Below, one piece after another: positions 15,101 through 21,644 of a stretch of DNA of 36,769 bases. The DNA comes from a virus. A model generated the notes under the pieces. That model saw only the letters and a list, made by a program, of their open reading frames with translations, had not been told where the DNA came from and ran no database searches. The position numbers and the translations under genes are program-made. The first letter of the stretch is position 1. The number at the start of each line of letters is the position of its first letter. The stretch lies in the IMG/VR virus record IMGVR_UViG_3300029915_000079, positions 1 through 36,769 of that record. One strand, given 5' to 3'.

Positions 15101-15759
15101 TAAATTAATTTTCCTTCAGTTTGTCTAATTGCAACATATGATCCGTGAATCCAAACTTCATGCTTTTTCATAATTGCTGTCTTGATATCAAAATTTCTAG
15201 GTTCGTAGCGATCAAGTATTTTTTGCAAATATTCATCTTTTATTTTATTATTTTCAATAATTTCGTTTTTTAATTTTTTCCCAGCAGCATCACGCATTTT
15301 ACCGCCAGTCATAGTAGGATCTATATTGAAATCAATTTTCAATGATATTAGCATTCTATTATTTGTTATTACCATATCATCTTCTGATGCAGACCAACAA
15401 TAATCAAATCCATTAATTGGAAATATGGCGAAAATTTGATTTGTGTCTCTGGTGTATGAATTTGCTCTCACTAAATGAGCAACTGTAAAGATACTATTAC
15501 TTCTCAACGCTCTTATGCCATCTTGCTTCAATGCCATATCAAATATTTTAGATGCTATTTCTGAAGAGTCTATTGGCTTTCTTTTTATTGGAGATTCTGA
15601 AATAAAAACATCTTTTTCAATTGGAATTTTAAATCCACGATATAATAATCTTTCAGTGTCGTTATATGTGTCAATTATATTAGAGCATTTTTCTTGAACA
15701 AATTCTACAACATTGTTATGTGGAAGATCAGTTGGTTCAAACAATTCAGTTAAATTCAT
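15085..15759 (-). CDS. Putative ADP-ribosyltransferase-like protein, paralogue 2
   Basis: The protein has MNLTELFEP at its start, LLYRGFKIP, ALRSNSIFTVAH, FAIFPINGFDYCWS and a final E-V-W-I-H-G-S-Y-V-A-I. These match the motif order of the paralogues at 13701 and 15820. It is encoded on the opposite strand, in between them. A GGAGG ribosome-binding site precedes its ATG, so unlike its siblings it has a leader of about 25 bases downstream of its late box. Function as for paralogue 1, with the same uncertainty. Confidence 0.6.
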   Translation of the reverse strand: MNLTELFEPTDLPHNNVVEFVQEKCSNIIDTYNDTERLLYRGFKIPIEKDVFISESPIKRKPIDSSEIASKIFDMALKQDGIRALRSNSIFTVAHLVRANSYTRDTNQIFAIFPINGFDYCWSASEDDMVITNNRMLISLKIDFNIDPTMTGGKMRDAAGKKLKNEIIENNKIKDEYLQKILDRYEPRNFDIKTAIMKKHEVWIHGSYVAIRQTEGKLIYQILA

Positions 15760-15790
15760 TTTCCTCCAAAAATTTACAATTGCTATATTA

Positions 15791-15815
15791 GTATTTATTC
15801 AAAAGCAATAAATAC
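15791..15815. promoter_or_regulatory. Divergent palindromic pair of late promoter boxes
   Basis: GTATTTAT (15791-15798, minus strand ATAAATAC) and ATAAATAC (15808-15815, plus) are the cores of a near-perfect inverted repeat, AATAAATACTAATA on each arm around a seven-base centre. The minus box serves the gene starting at 15759, the plus box the gene at 15820. Confidence 0.7.
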
Positions 15816-15819
15816 TAAT

Positions 15820-16452
15820 ATGAGAATTAATGAGATAAAAGAATTATCAGAAAAAGATGTCATTGCTTGTTGTCGAAAGATAATCGTTCAATGTTCTCAA
15901 TTTGTTTCTGATATGAAAAAAGCACAGATGTTTTTATATCGCGGAGTTGATTATTCAATTACTCCTTCTCCAATTTTTATGGCTAATTCTCCAGAAAATA
16001 GATTGCCAAAAGGACAAACTTTTCATGAACAGCGTATATTGGATTTGCTTTTGTCTTTGTCTGGATATGAAGCTGTGCGATCTAATAGTGCATCTTGCTC
16101 ATCCACATTGGCTGAAATCTCAAGATTCGGCAGACCTTATATAATATTTCCAATTAATGGATTTGATTTTACTTGGAGCAAATTAATATCCGATGTGGGA
16201 AGTAATGAAATATTGTCAAGATCATTGGATATATGGGATGCTTCTCATGCTGCCAAAATAAGGGCAAATAAAGAAAAAGTAGCTGAGTGGGGAGCAGAAG
16301 AATTTGTGAATAAGTGGGAATTTCAAAATGAAAATATGGTTGCTGCTTTAGAATCAGGAAATGAAATTTCTATTCATGGAAAATATTTTGCTATTAGTCG
16401 ATATTATGTTGATATAGTTTCAAATTTTTTTAAAGTTGATGAAGGCGCATAA
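15820..16452 (+). CDS. Putative ADP-ribosyltransferase-like protein, paralogue 3
   Basis: The motif order matches the paralogues: MRINEIKEL at the start, FLYRGVDYS, VRSNSASCSST, IIFPINGFDFTWS and a final NEISIHGKYFAISR. The segment between FPINGF and the Glu motif is helical and Lys/Ala-rich. ATAAATAC ends five bases before its ATG and there is no ribosome-binding site, so the late message should be leaderless. ADP-ribosylation is only suggested by the R, S and E positions. Confidence 0.6.
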   Translation: MRINEIKELSEKDVIACCRKIIVQCSQFVSDMKKAQMFLYRGVDYSITPSPIFMANSPENRLPKGQTFHEQRILDLLLSLSGYEAVRSNSASCSSTLAEISRFGRPYIIFPINGFDFTWSKLISDVGSNEILSRSLDIWDASHAAKIRANKEKVAEWGAEEFVNKWEFQNENMVAALESGNEISIHGKYFAISRYYVDIVSNFFKVDEGA

Positions 16453-16482
16453 AAAAGCTGACCAAATTTGGTCAGCTTTTTT
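16451..16482. terminator. Bidirectional terminator
   Basis: A perfect 16-bp inverted repeat (16451-16466 with 16467-16482) contains an A-run on one side and a T-run on the other. It lies between convergent genes ending at 16452 and 16504. Confidence 0.88.
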
Positions 16483-16503
16483 ATTTCCTGAATTTATGCA
16501 ATC

Positions 16504-17019
16504 TTAAATAATTTCCTTTAACTGTGTGATAGAAACAGGACTATAATTCCAAGCGTCTACGCCAATATTAATATTATTTACTTTTGAATTTTCTTTTGCA
16601 ATTGTTGAATGTGTATGCCCAAATAAGTAAACTCTATCATCTTTGATATCTCTTGGAATTGGACAATGACTCATGACAAATGGAATTCCTTCAAGTTCAA
16701 TTTCATATCGTTTTGTTGGCGAATATTTAATTATAGTTTCTGCTAGTGACGGAATTTTAACCATTGAATTTCTATCGTGATTCCCTGCTAAAAATAGTTT
16801 CCAAATTCCATTCATTCTTTCTCGATATGGCATTAATTTTTCGGGGCCAGCCAAACCAAAATCACCCAAATAATAAACATGATCTTCAGGTTCGACTACA
16901 CTATTCCATTCGTTGATTAAAAATTCGTTCATTTCATTTATTTCGTGAAATGGACGAGAACAATATTCACATATTCTAAAATGTGACATGTGTGCATCTG
17001 ACGATATCCAAGTATTCAT
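16504..17019 (-). CDS. Calcineurin-like metallophosphoesterase
   Basis: The metal-binding motifs of the family appear in order: ISSDAHMSH (D-x-H), YLGDFG (GD), LAGNHDRN (GNHD), MSHCP (H) and LFGHTHS (GHTH). Its 171-residue length matches small phosphoesterases found in phages. The substrate is unknown; small nucleotides or RNA phosphates are possible. It is the last gene of a minus-strand operon of small paralogues, with GAGG before its start. A second unrelated phosphoesterase is at 35592. Confidence 0.88.
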   Translation of the reverse strand: MNTWISSDAHMSHFRICEYCSRPFHEINEMNEFLINEWNSVVEPEDHVYYLGDFGLAGPEKLMPYRERMNGIWKLFLAGNHDRNSMVKIPSLAETIIKYSPTKRYEIELEGIPFVMSHCPIPRDIKDDRVYLFGHTHSTIAKENSKVNNINIGVDAWNYSPVSITQLKEII

Positions 17020-17244
17020 TTATTCCTCTAATTTCTTTATTAATTTTTCTTGTATTCTTTTCCATGTATCTATCCATGCCCTTTCAGAATTGGGTTGCCA
17101 TCTTCCTTCAAGAGATTTGTTTAGATAACATGTAATTAAAACGTCTTCTGACAATTTATCCATTGCTACATAGTATCTATATTCATGTGCATCAGGATAT
17201 ATTTTGAGAACTTTTTGTTTTGCTTCTTCTGCTTCTGAAATCAT
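17020..17244 (-). CDS. Small paralogous protein, W-x-x-A-W family
   Basis: This 74-residue protein has KQKVLKIYPDAHEY near the start and SERAWIDTWKRIQEKLIKKLEE at the end. It overlaps the preceding paralogue by four bases (ATGA). It is one of four in tandem. The function is unknown. Confidence 0.8.
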   Translation of the reverse strand: MISEAEEAKQKVLKIYPDAHEYRYYVAMDKLSEDVLITCYLNKSLEGRWQPNSERAWIDTWKRIQEKLIKKLEE

Positions 17245-17447
17245 TCAGATAATTTCTCCATAATTTTTTCTTGAATATATTTCCATCCTTCCTCCCATAT
17301 TGATTCTGGGCAATACGTCCACAAACCATTTTGGGGATTTTTATCTTGATCAAAGATGAGAACTTGAGCAGAATTTTTATTTCCTACATAAGCTTTAGCG
17401 TTTGGATAAATTTTTAGCACTTGCTCTTTGTAATATGCAGAAGTCAT
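17241..17447 (-). CDS. Small paralogous protein, W-x-x-A-W family
   Basis: 68 residues with YKEQVLKIYPNAKAY and a C-terminal WEEGWKYIQEKIMEKLSE helix. It has four-base overlaps on both sides within the tandem set. The centre (about residues 18-45) is unrelated to that of its neighbours, while the ends are conserved. Confidence 0.8.
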   Translation of the reverse strand: MTSAYYKEQVLKIYPNAKAYVGNKNSAQVLIFDQDKNPQNGLWTYCPESIWEEGWKYIQEKIMEKLSE

Positions 17448-17653
17448 TTAGATAATTTCTCTATTATTTTTTGTTGAATTGCATACCAAGCATCTATCCA
17501 TGCTTTTTCTTCTGAAGTATTCCAATAACTAATTGGACAAAATTTTGTACTAATATACACGTCTGGATTCCCAGCACCATCCCAAATATGTTCTATGGCA
17601 TCTGGATAATATTCCAAAACTTTTTGTTTTGCGTGATTTGCTTCTTCTGTCAT
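17444..17653 (-). CDS. Small paralogous protein, W-x-x-A-W family
   Basis: 69 residues with AKQKVLEYYPDAIEH and EEKAWIDAWYAIQQKIIEKLSK. It is tandem and translationally coupled by four-base overlaps. The closest sibling by eye is the gene at 17020. Confidence 0.8.
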   Translation of the reverse strand: MTEEANHAKQKVLEYYPDAIEHIWDGAGNPDVYISTKFCPISYWNTSEEKAWIDAWYAIQQKIIEKLSK

Positions 17654-17847
17654 TGTGTTAATTTCCCTTCAAGATTAACGAGCATTTGCTTATAAGCATC
17701 TATCCGAGCGTTTTCTGTATCTGACGCAGACCCCAAAATCATACAATCAGAAGATAGATCAGATAGAATATAATTTCTATTATTATGTTTATAAAAATAC
17801 TCATTTGCTTCAGGAAATATTTTTAGCACTTTTATTTTTTCATTCAT
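17650..17847 (-). CDS. Small paralogous protein, W-x-x-A-W family, diverged
   Basis: The start at 17847 is chosen because its ATG overlaps the stop of the preceding gene (ATGA); a start at 17883 would overlap it by 40 bases. The product begins MNEKIKVLKIFPEANEY and ends ARIDAYKQMLVNLEGKLTQ, keeping the ends of the family but losing the tryptophans. Confidence 0.7.
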   Translation of the reverse strand: MNEKIKVLKIFPEANEYFYKHNNRNYILSDLSSDCMILGSASDTENARIDAYKQMLVNLEGKLTQ

Positions 17848-18125
17848 GACATTATCTTCGCTAATAGTTTCGCTTCTTTGCATGGTTTTCTAATATAGTT
17901 AATTGCATAAACATCTTTTTGAATAGCTGCGAGTTGTAATTCTTTTATTGGATTATTTATGTAAATGATATCATAATTTTTCTGATCAAATTCTTCCAAC
18001 ATAAGTTCGTCACATGATTTTTGTTTATCATTGTTCGTTACAAATATATAATTCTGCAAAGCATTTAACTTCTCATGCTTGTTGATCATTTTTTGATCAT
18101 AATGTGAAATTAATTTTTTATTCAT
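17844..18125 (-). CDS. DUF4116-related protein, single repeat
   Basis: The C-terminal half reads PIKELQLAAIQKDVYAINYIRKPCKEAKLLAKIMS. This is a diverged DUF4116 repeat plus the same closing helix (K-L-M-A-K-L-L-S type) as the genes at 19863, 20564 and 31728. The N-terminal half is not a repeat. It forms the upstream part of the small-paralogue operon and overlaps its neighbours by four bases. Confidence 0.65.
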   Translation of the reverse strand: MNKKLISHYDQKMINKHEKLNALQNYIFVTNNDKQKSCDELMLEEFDQKNYDIIYINNPIKELQLAAIQKDVYAINYIRKPCKEAKLLAKIMS

Positions 18126-18424
18126 GACAGCAGCTTTATGTAAATTTGTAAATCGATATTTGCTCTTAGGATTAATTTTTGGGGAACAGATTTCACACTT
18201 CTCTTGAATCCTTGCTCTTCATATTTTATAATTCTTTCTCTCAGTTTTAATCCATTGCCGCCGTTGTCTAATTCAAATGATAAATTTTCTGGTTTTCCAG
18301 AAAATGTTCCATACCAATTTACTCCATCTTCTGCCCTAAAAAACAAAAGATGTACGACTTCATCATCTTTTGTTAAGAGCCAAGAATTTGTAAAACTGAT
18401 ATCGGATTTATTTTTATTCATCAC
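18122..18424 (-). CDS. Hypothetical protein, first gene of operon
   Basis: The product is about 100 residues, with strand-rich sequence (SFTNSWLLTKDDEVVHLLFF, WYGTFSGKPENLSFEL). The first codon at 18424 is GTG, directly followed by ATG at 18421. The promoter's predicted +1 is the GTG, so translation starts at or within three bases of the 5' end. No family is recognised. Confidence 0.65.
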   Translation of the reverse strand: MMNKNKSDISFTNSWLLTKDDEVVHLLFFRAEDGVNWYGTFSGKPENLSFELDNGGNGLKLRERIIKYEEQGFKRSVKSVPQKLILRANIDLQIYIKLLS

Positions 18425-18430
18425 TAAATT

Positions 18431-18459
18431 AGTGTATCAGATATCAAAAATAAAGTCAA
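18431..18459 (-). promoter_or_regulatory. sigma70-like promoter, leaderless spacing
   Basis: TTGACT (18454-18459), 17 bp, TACACT (18431-18436). The +1 predicted seven bases downstream is at 18424, the first base of the GTG/ATG start. Confidence 0.7.
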
Positions 18460-18507
18460 ATTTATATTTGTTAGAATAAATAATGAAGTGTGCAACATAC
18501 TATGCAC

Positions 18508-18537
18508 AAAAAGCAGAGACTTTTATCTCTGCTTTTT
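18508..18537. terminator. Rho-independent terminator
   Basis: A perfect 12-bp stem (18508-18519 with 18526-18537) with a six-base loop lies just after the AAA ATPase gene (minus strand). Both sides carry A/T runs. Confidence 0.85.
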
Positions 18538-18548
18538 TGTTTTTGTTT

Positions 18549-19628
18549 TTAGATTATATTTCCCATAAGACTCATACGAGCAACATCCATCCACTCGTCA
18601 TTATCTTCAAAAGTTCGGGCTAATCCAGAAAGTTTAATTACGGTGCGAAGAGATAATTCGTTGAACTCAGCGGCATGATCACGAATGAACTTCATAACTT
18701 TTGCTGAAGTTTTATCAGAAAGCTTAAACTGCTTCAGCATTCCTTTGTTAGTAACCAAGTCTTCAATACGAAGCAGCTTTTCGCGGTCAGTACTGATAGT
18801 CAAGTCCAAAAAATGACTTCTCGAAGCAAGGGCAGTGATGTGGCCGCGCATACGTTCAGAGCGAATCTTGCGGAAGTTAACGTTTGAAATGAAGATCACG
18901 CTTCCTTTGAATTCAAATGAATTCGGCACATCGCCACGGCGAAGAGAAACTGAATCCACATTCCAGTGAATCATGCGCTTTGCAGAGGTGTCCAAAGCAG
19001 CTTTCATAAGATTCAGCATTAATTCGTCTGTGAAAATAGAATCACAATCGTCAAAAACAAGAACGTTGTTATCTTCACGGAATTCATAAAGCTTCATATA
19101 CAACCCAACTGCACTAGCTGCGCCAGAAATAATTTGAAACTTTTTTGATTCTCCAGAAAATGTTTCGATCAAGCCAGCGTCTTCAAGAGTCTTTTCGACT
19201 CCGTACGTTTTGCCAACACCAGGAGCGCCAACAACAAAGAGAGCGCGAATATCTCCATTACGTGCGCCAAGAGTCATCTTGTTGAGAATATCAAAACGTT
19301 TGCTGATGCGAGTCAAAATTTCTTCATCAGTCTCAGTGGATTCTGGCTCAGGCTCAATTTCAAGCTGGCGATCAACAATAGATACGCTGCCAGTTGTTGC
19401 ATTCACTGCATTTGGCTTGCGGCCGCGCTTTCCAGATGCTTCTCCATTTACCACAAAATCATTACGACCAACTTTGACACGAGCGGCAGTCCGACCAGTA
19501 AGTGATGTGCCATCAACAGTTACGAAACCAATTCCGTGCTCAATTTTAAAGCCTTGAATGAGACGGAAAGTTTGGTTCTTGATTCGTTGACCTTTACACG
19601 AGCCATTCATGATTGTTACTGTAGCCAT
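18549..19628 (-). CDS. AAA-family ATPase
   Basis: The start at 19628 (MATVTIMNG) follows GGAGAAAA; upstream in-frame codons lie inside the promoter. An N-terminal beta domain (about 1-85) is followed by a linker rich in Glu/Pro/Ser and an ATPase domain with VVGAPGVGKTYGVEK (Walker A, about 150), NNVLVFDDCDSIF (Walker B) and VIFISNVN (sensor 1). The C-terminus is helical. Related ATPases occur in many phages; the role is unknown. GC content is visibly higher than in the neighbouring genes, which suggests separate acquisition. Confidence 0.82.
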   Translation of the reverse strand: MATVTIMNGSCKGQRIKNQTFRLIQGFKIEHGIGFVTVDGTSLTGRTAARVKVGRNDFVVNGEASGKRGRKPNAVNATTGSVSIVDRQLEIEPEPESTETDEEILTRISKRFDILNKMTLGARNGDIRALFVVGAPGVGKTYGVEKTLEDAGLIETFSGESKKFQIISGAASAVGLYMKLYEFREDNNVLVFDDCDSIFTDELMLNLMKAALDTSAKRMIHWNVDSVSLRRGDVPNSFEFKGSVIFISNVNFRKIRSERMRGHITALASRSHFLDLTISTDREKLLRIEDLVTNKGMLKQFKLSDKTSAKVMKFIRDHAAEFNELSLRTVIKLSGLARTFEDNDEWMDVARMSLMGNII

Positions 19629-19650
19629 CGTTGTTTTCTCCAGTGTTTTA

Positions 19651-19679
19651 ATCATAACAAAGTTGGTGGTGTTTGTCAA
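19651..19679 (-). promoter_or_regulatory. sigma70-like promoter of AAA ATPase
   Basis: TTGACA (19674-19679), 17 bp, TATGAT (19651-19656). A leader of about 17 bases contains GGAGAAAA before the ATG at 19628. Confidence 0.8.
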
Positions 19680-19704
19680 CCTAAAAATTCAGAATTTTCA
19701 GATT

Positions 19705-19785
19705 TTAGGTAAACGCAGCAAACAGAATGGTAGCGAGTGTAAGAATTGCCAAAATCTTGATTTCTTTGATCAGAAAAGTCGTCAT
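19705..19785 (-). CDS. 26-residue single-pass membrane peptide
   Basis: The sequence is MTTFLIKEIKILAILTLATI followed by LFAAFT. A hydrophobic helix (about residues 9-24) follows a short N-terminus with two lysines. It has its own promoter (19804-19832), a GGAGGA ribosome-binding site and no room for anything else in the interval, so it is a credible very small gene. Possible roles are a membrane effector or a toxin-like peptide; neither is shown. Confidence 0.6.
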   Translation of the reverse strand: MTTFLIKEIKILAILTLATILFAAFT

Positions 19786-19803
19786 GTGTTCCTCCATATA
19801 AAG

Positions 19804-19832
19804 ATAATACCAAAGTTTGGGTTGTTTGTCAA
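19804..19832 (-). promoter_or_regulatory. sigma70-like promoter of membrane peptide
   Basis: TTGACA (19827-19832), 17 bp, TATTAT (19804-19809). Upstream it carries the shared CACTTATTTTCTTATTGAC block. Confidence 0.8.
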
Positions 19833-19862
19833 TAAGAAAATAAGTGCTTTGCTTTGAATATG

Positions 19863-20498
19863 TTAAGACAGCAATTTAGCCATTAATTTGACATTAATTG
19901 TTGGCTTTTTTATGCATTCAATTGCACAACCATTTTGTTGAACAGCAGCCATTTGCACAGCTTCGCTTGGCTTGCTGATGTATTTAATTGCACAACCATC
20001 TTCTTGAACAGCAGCCAGTTGCACAGCTTCGCTTGGTTTGTCGATGTGTTGAATTGCACGACCATCTTGTTGAACAGCAGCCAGTTGCACAGCTTCGCTT
20101 GGCTTGTCGATGTAGTAAATTGCACAACCATATTGTTGAACAGCAGCCATTTGCACAGCTTCGCTTGGCTTGTCGATGTATTGAATTGCACGACTAGTTT
20201 GTTGAACAGCAGCCAGTTGCACAGCTTCGCTTGGCTTGTCGATGTAGTAAATTGCACGACCATATTGTTGAACAGCAGCCATTTGCACAGCTTCGCTTGG
20301 CTTGTCGATGTAGTAAATTGCACGACCATATTGTTGAACAGCAGCCATTTGCACAGCTTCGCTTGGCTTGCTGATGTATTTAATTGCCCAACCATCTTGT
20401 CGAACAGCAGCCATTTGCACAGCTTCGCTTGGCTTGTCGATGTATTTAATTGCACGACCATCTTGTCGAACAGCAGCCAGTTGTGCTTTTTCATCCAT
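19863..20498 (-). CDS. DUF4116 repeat protein, nine repeats
   Basis: The 211-residue product starts MDEKAQLAAVRQDGRAI and consists of nine 22-residue DUF4116 repeats. It ends PTINVKLMAKLLS, a closing helix shared with the genes at 20564 and 31728. Variation between repeats is concentrated at the residues after AAVQ, around x-G-x-AI-x-YI-x, while DNA elsewhere is almost identical. Such a pattern suggests recombination among copies with selection at exposed positions. The message is probably leaderless. Long open frames on both strands here are by-products of the periodicity. Confidence 0.85.
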   Translation of the reverse strand: MDEKAQLAAVRQDGRAIKYIDKPSEAVQMAAVRQDGWAIKYISKPSEAVQMAAVQQYGRAIYYIDKPSEAVQMAAVQQYGRAIYYIDKPSEAVQLAAVQQTSRAIQYIDKPSEAVQMAAVQQYGCAIYYIDKPSEAVQLAAVQQDGRAIQHIDKPSEAVQLAAVQEDGCAIKYISKPSEAVQMAAVQQNGCAIECIKKPTINVKLMAKLLS

Positions 20499-20504
20499 AT
20501 ATAA

Positions 20505-20533
20505 AGAATATCCTAAATAAATTTATTTGTCAA
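20505..20533 (-). promoter_or_regulatory. sigma70-like promoter of DUF4116 gene (leaderless)
   Basis: TTGACA (20528-20533), 17 bp, TATTCT (20505-20510), six bases, ATG at 20498. The sequence is identical to 355-383. Confidence 0.78.
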
Positions 20534-20563
20534 TAAGAAAATAAGTGCTTTGCTTTGAATATG

Positions 20564-20935
20564 TTAAGACAGCAATTTAGCCATTAATTTGACATTAATT
20601 GTTGGCTTTTTTATGAATTGAATTGCCCAACTATCTCGTTGAACAGCAGCCATTTGCACAGTTTCGCTTGGCTTGTCGATGTAGCAAATTGCCCGACTAG
20701 TTTCTTGAACAGCAGCCATTTGCACAGCTTCGCTTGGCTTGTCGATGTGTTGAATTGCACGACCATCTTGTTGAACAGCAGCCAGTTGCACAGCTTCGCT
20801 TGGCTTGTCGATGTAGTAAATTGCACGACCATATTGTTGAACAGCAACCATTTGCACAGCTTCGCTTGGCTTGTCGATGTATTGAATTGCACGATAATTT
20901 CGTTGAACAGCAGCCAGTTGTGCTTTTTCATTCAT
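20564..20935 (-). CDS. DUF4116 repeat protein, five repeats
   Basis: The 123-residue product starts MNEKAQLAAVQRNYRAI and has five DUF4116 repeats with the closing PTINVKLMAKLLS helix. One repeat has KPSETV in place of KPSEAV, shared with the last repeats of the gene at 21645, so the two are recent relatives. The promoter and start have the same leaderless arrangement. The function is unknown. Confidence 0.84.
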   Translation of the reverse strand: MNEKAQLAAVQRNYRAIQYIDKPSEAVQMVAVQQYGRAIYYIDKPSEAVQLAAVQQDGRAIQHIDKPSEAVQMAAVQETSRAICYIDKPSETVQMAAVQRDSWAIQFIKKPTINVKLMAKLLS

Positions 20936-20941
20936 ATATAA

Positions 20942-20970
20942 AGAATATCCTAAATAAATTTATTTGTCAA
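20942..20970 (-). promoter_or_regulatory. sigma70-like promoter of DUF4116 gene (leaderless)
   Basis: TTGACA (20965-20970), 17 bp, TATTCT (20942-20947), six bases, ATG at 20935. Confidence 0.78.
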
Positions 20971-20979
20971 TAAGAAAAT

Positions 20980-21150
20980 AAGTGCTTTGCAATCAACAAT
21001 TTGTAACAAACACAAAACAAAGAGCTTAAAAATGCCTTTTAAGCAATATTATTTGATATATGGCACTTGGACATGTCTGAGGGGCTTAGAGCGGGTTATA
21101 GGGCATTTTTCTTGTTTTTGGGTCTTTAGAATCAATGACTTAAAAAGGTA
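20980..21150. repeat. Two-copy conserved non-coding element, copy 2
   Basis: This stretch shares ordered blocks with 399-570 (AATCAACAATTTGTAAC, ACAAAACAAAG, GGCACTTGGACAT, GGGCTTAGAGCGG, TTATAGGGCA). The longest open frames over it are not conserved with copy 1. It lies between a terminator and the promoter of the DUF4116 gene at 20935. A regulatory RNA or a duplication scar are both possible. Confidence 0.5.
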
Positions 21151-21164
21151 TTTTGGCGTAGCAG

Positions 21165-21193
21165 AAAGCCCCATGACAATCTCATGGGGCTTT
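21165..21193 (-). terminator. Rho-independent terminator
   Basis: A perfect 12-bp stem (21165-21176 with 21182-21193) with a five-base loop lies downstream of the gene ending at 21236. It has T-rich tails on both strands. Confidence 0.75.
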
Positions 21194-21235
21194 TGTTTAC
21201 TTTATGGATGGATTATATATGATAATATGTATAAT

Positions 21236-21547
21236 TTAAATATGAGTATAAAGAGCTGTCTCTTCAGTGAAGATTTTTTGAAGTTGATCACAATAAACAT
21301 CATCAAATGAACTGATAATTTCACGTTTTAACCCATGCGCCGCCATTCGGCAATTTATGAATTCCATCTTGTAAGTATCTGAAGGCATTATAGTTATAAT
21401 CACTTGTGTAATCTTCTTTGCGGCATTTGGAACTTTGAAACTAAGAGAATTTTCGGAGCCAACCAGACCACGAGCGCCAGTCATTACCAAAAAACGAGGG
21501 CCGCCGAGCTGTTCTAGAATCGTCTTTGCAACTGTCATATCAGTCAT
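21236..21547 (-). CDS. Conserved hypothetical protein
   Basis: The 103-residue product has the segments EQLGGPRFLVMTGARGLV, LSFKVPNAAKKITQVIITIMPSDTYKMEF and a C-terminal DDVYCDQLQKIFTEETAL. I recognise this as a hypothetical protein family common on phages and plasmids, with no known function. It has its own promoter, a GGAGAG ribosome-binding site and a terminator, so it is an independent single-gene unit between DUF4116 genes. Confidence 0.8.
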   Translation of the reverse strand: MTDMTVAKTILEQLGGPRFLVMTGARGLVGSENSLSFKVPNAAKKITQVIITIMPSDTYKMEFINCRMAAHGLKREIISSFDDVYCDQLQKIFTEETALYTHI

Positions 21548-21565
21548 ATACTCTCCAATAAATAT

Positions 21566-21594
21566 ATTGTATCAAAGGTTAAGAGTAAAGTCAA
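21566..21594 (-). promoter_or_regulatory. sigma70-like promoter
   Basis: TTGACT (21589-21594), 17 bp, TACAAT (21566-21571), with the shared CACTTATTTTCTTATTGAC block ending in its -35 box. Confidence 0.75.
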
Positions 21595-21644
21595 TAAGAA
21601 AATAAGTGCTTTGTTTTGAATATTTTAAGACAGCAATTTAGCCA

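Noticed and set aside
19863-20498. CRISPR-like array
   Set aside because: The 66-bp units are contiguous, in phase with codons and vary at coding positions; there are no unique spacers.
19935-20504. Long plus-strand frame antisense to DUF4116 repeats (also at 1-354, 20618, 21660, 36306)
   Set aside because: The 66-bp period keeps several frames open on both strands. Only the minus-strand frame has a promoter, a start and the diverged protein-level homologues at 17844 and 35053.
20987-21310. Plus-strand 107-residue frame across the non-coding element
   Set aside because: It crosses a strong terminator hairpin, has no ribosome-binding site and is not conserved in the other copy of the element.
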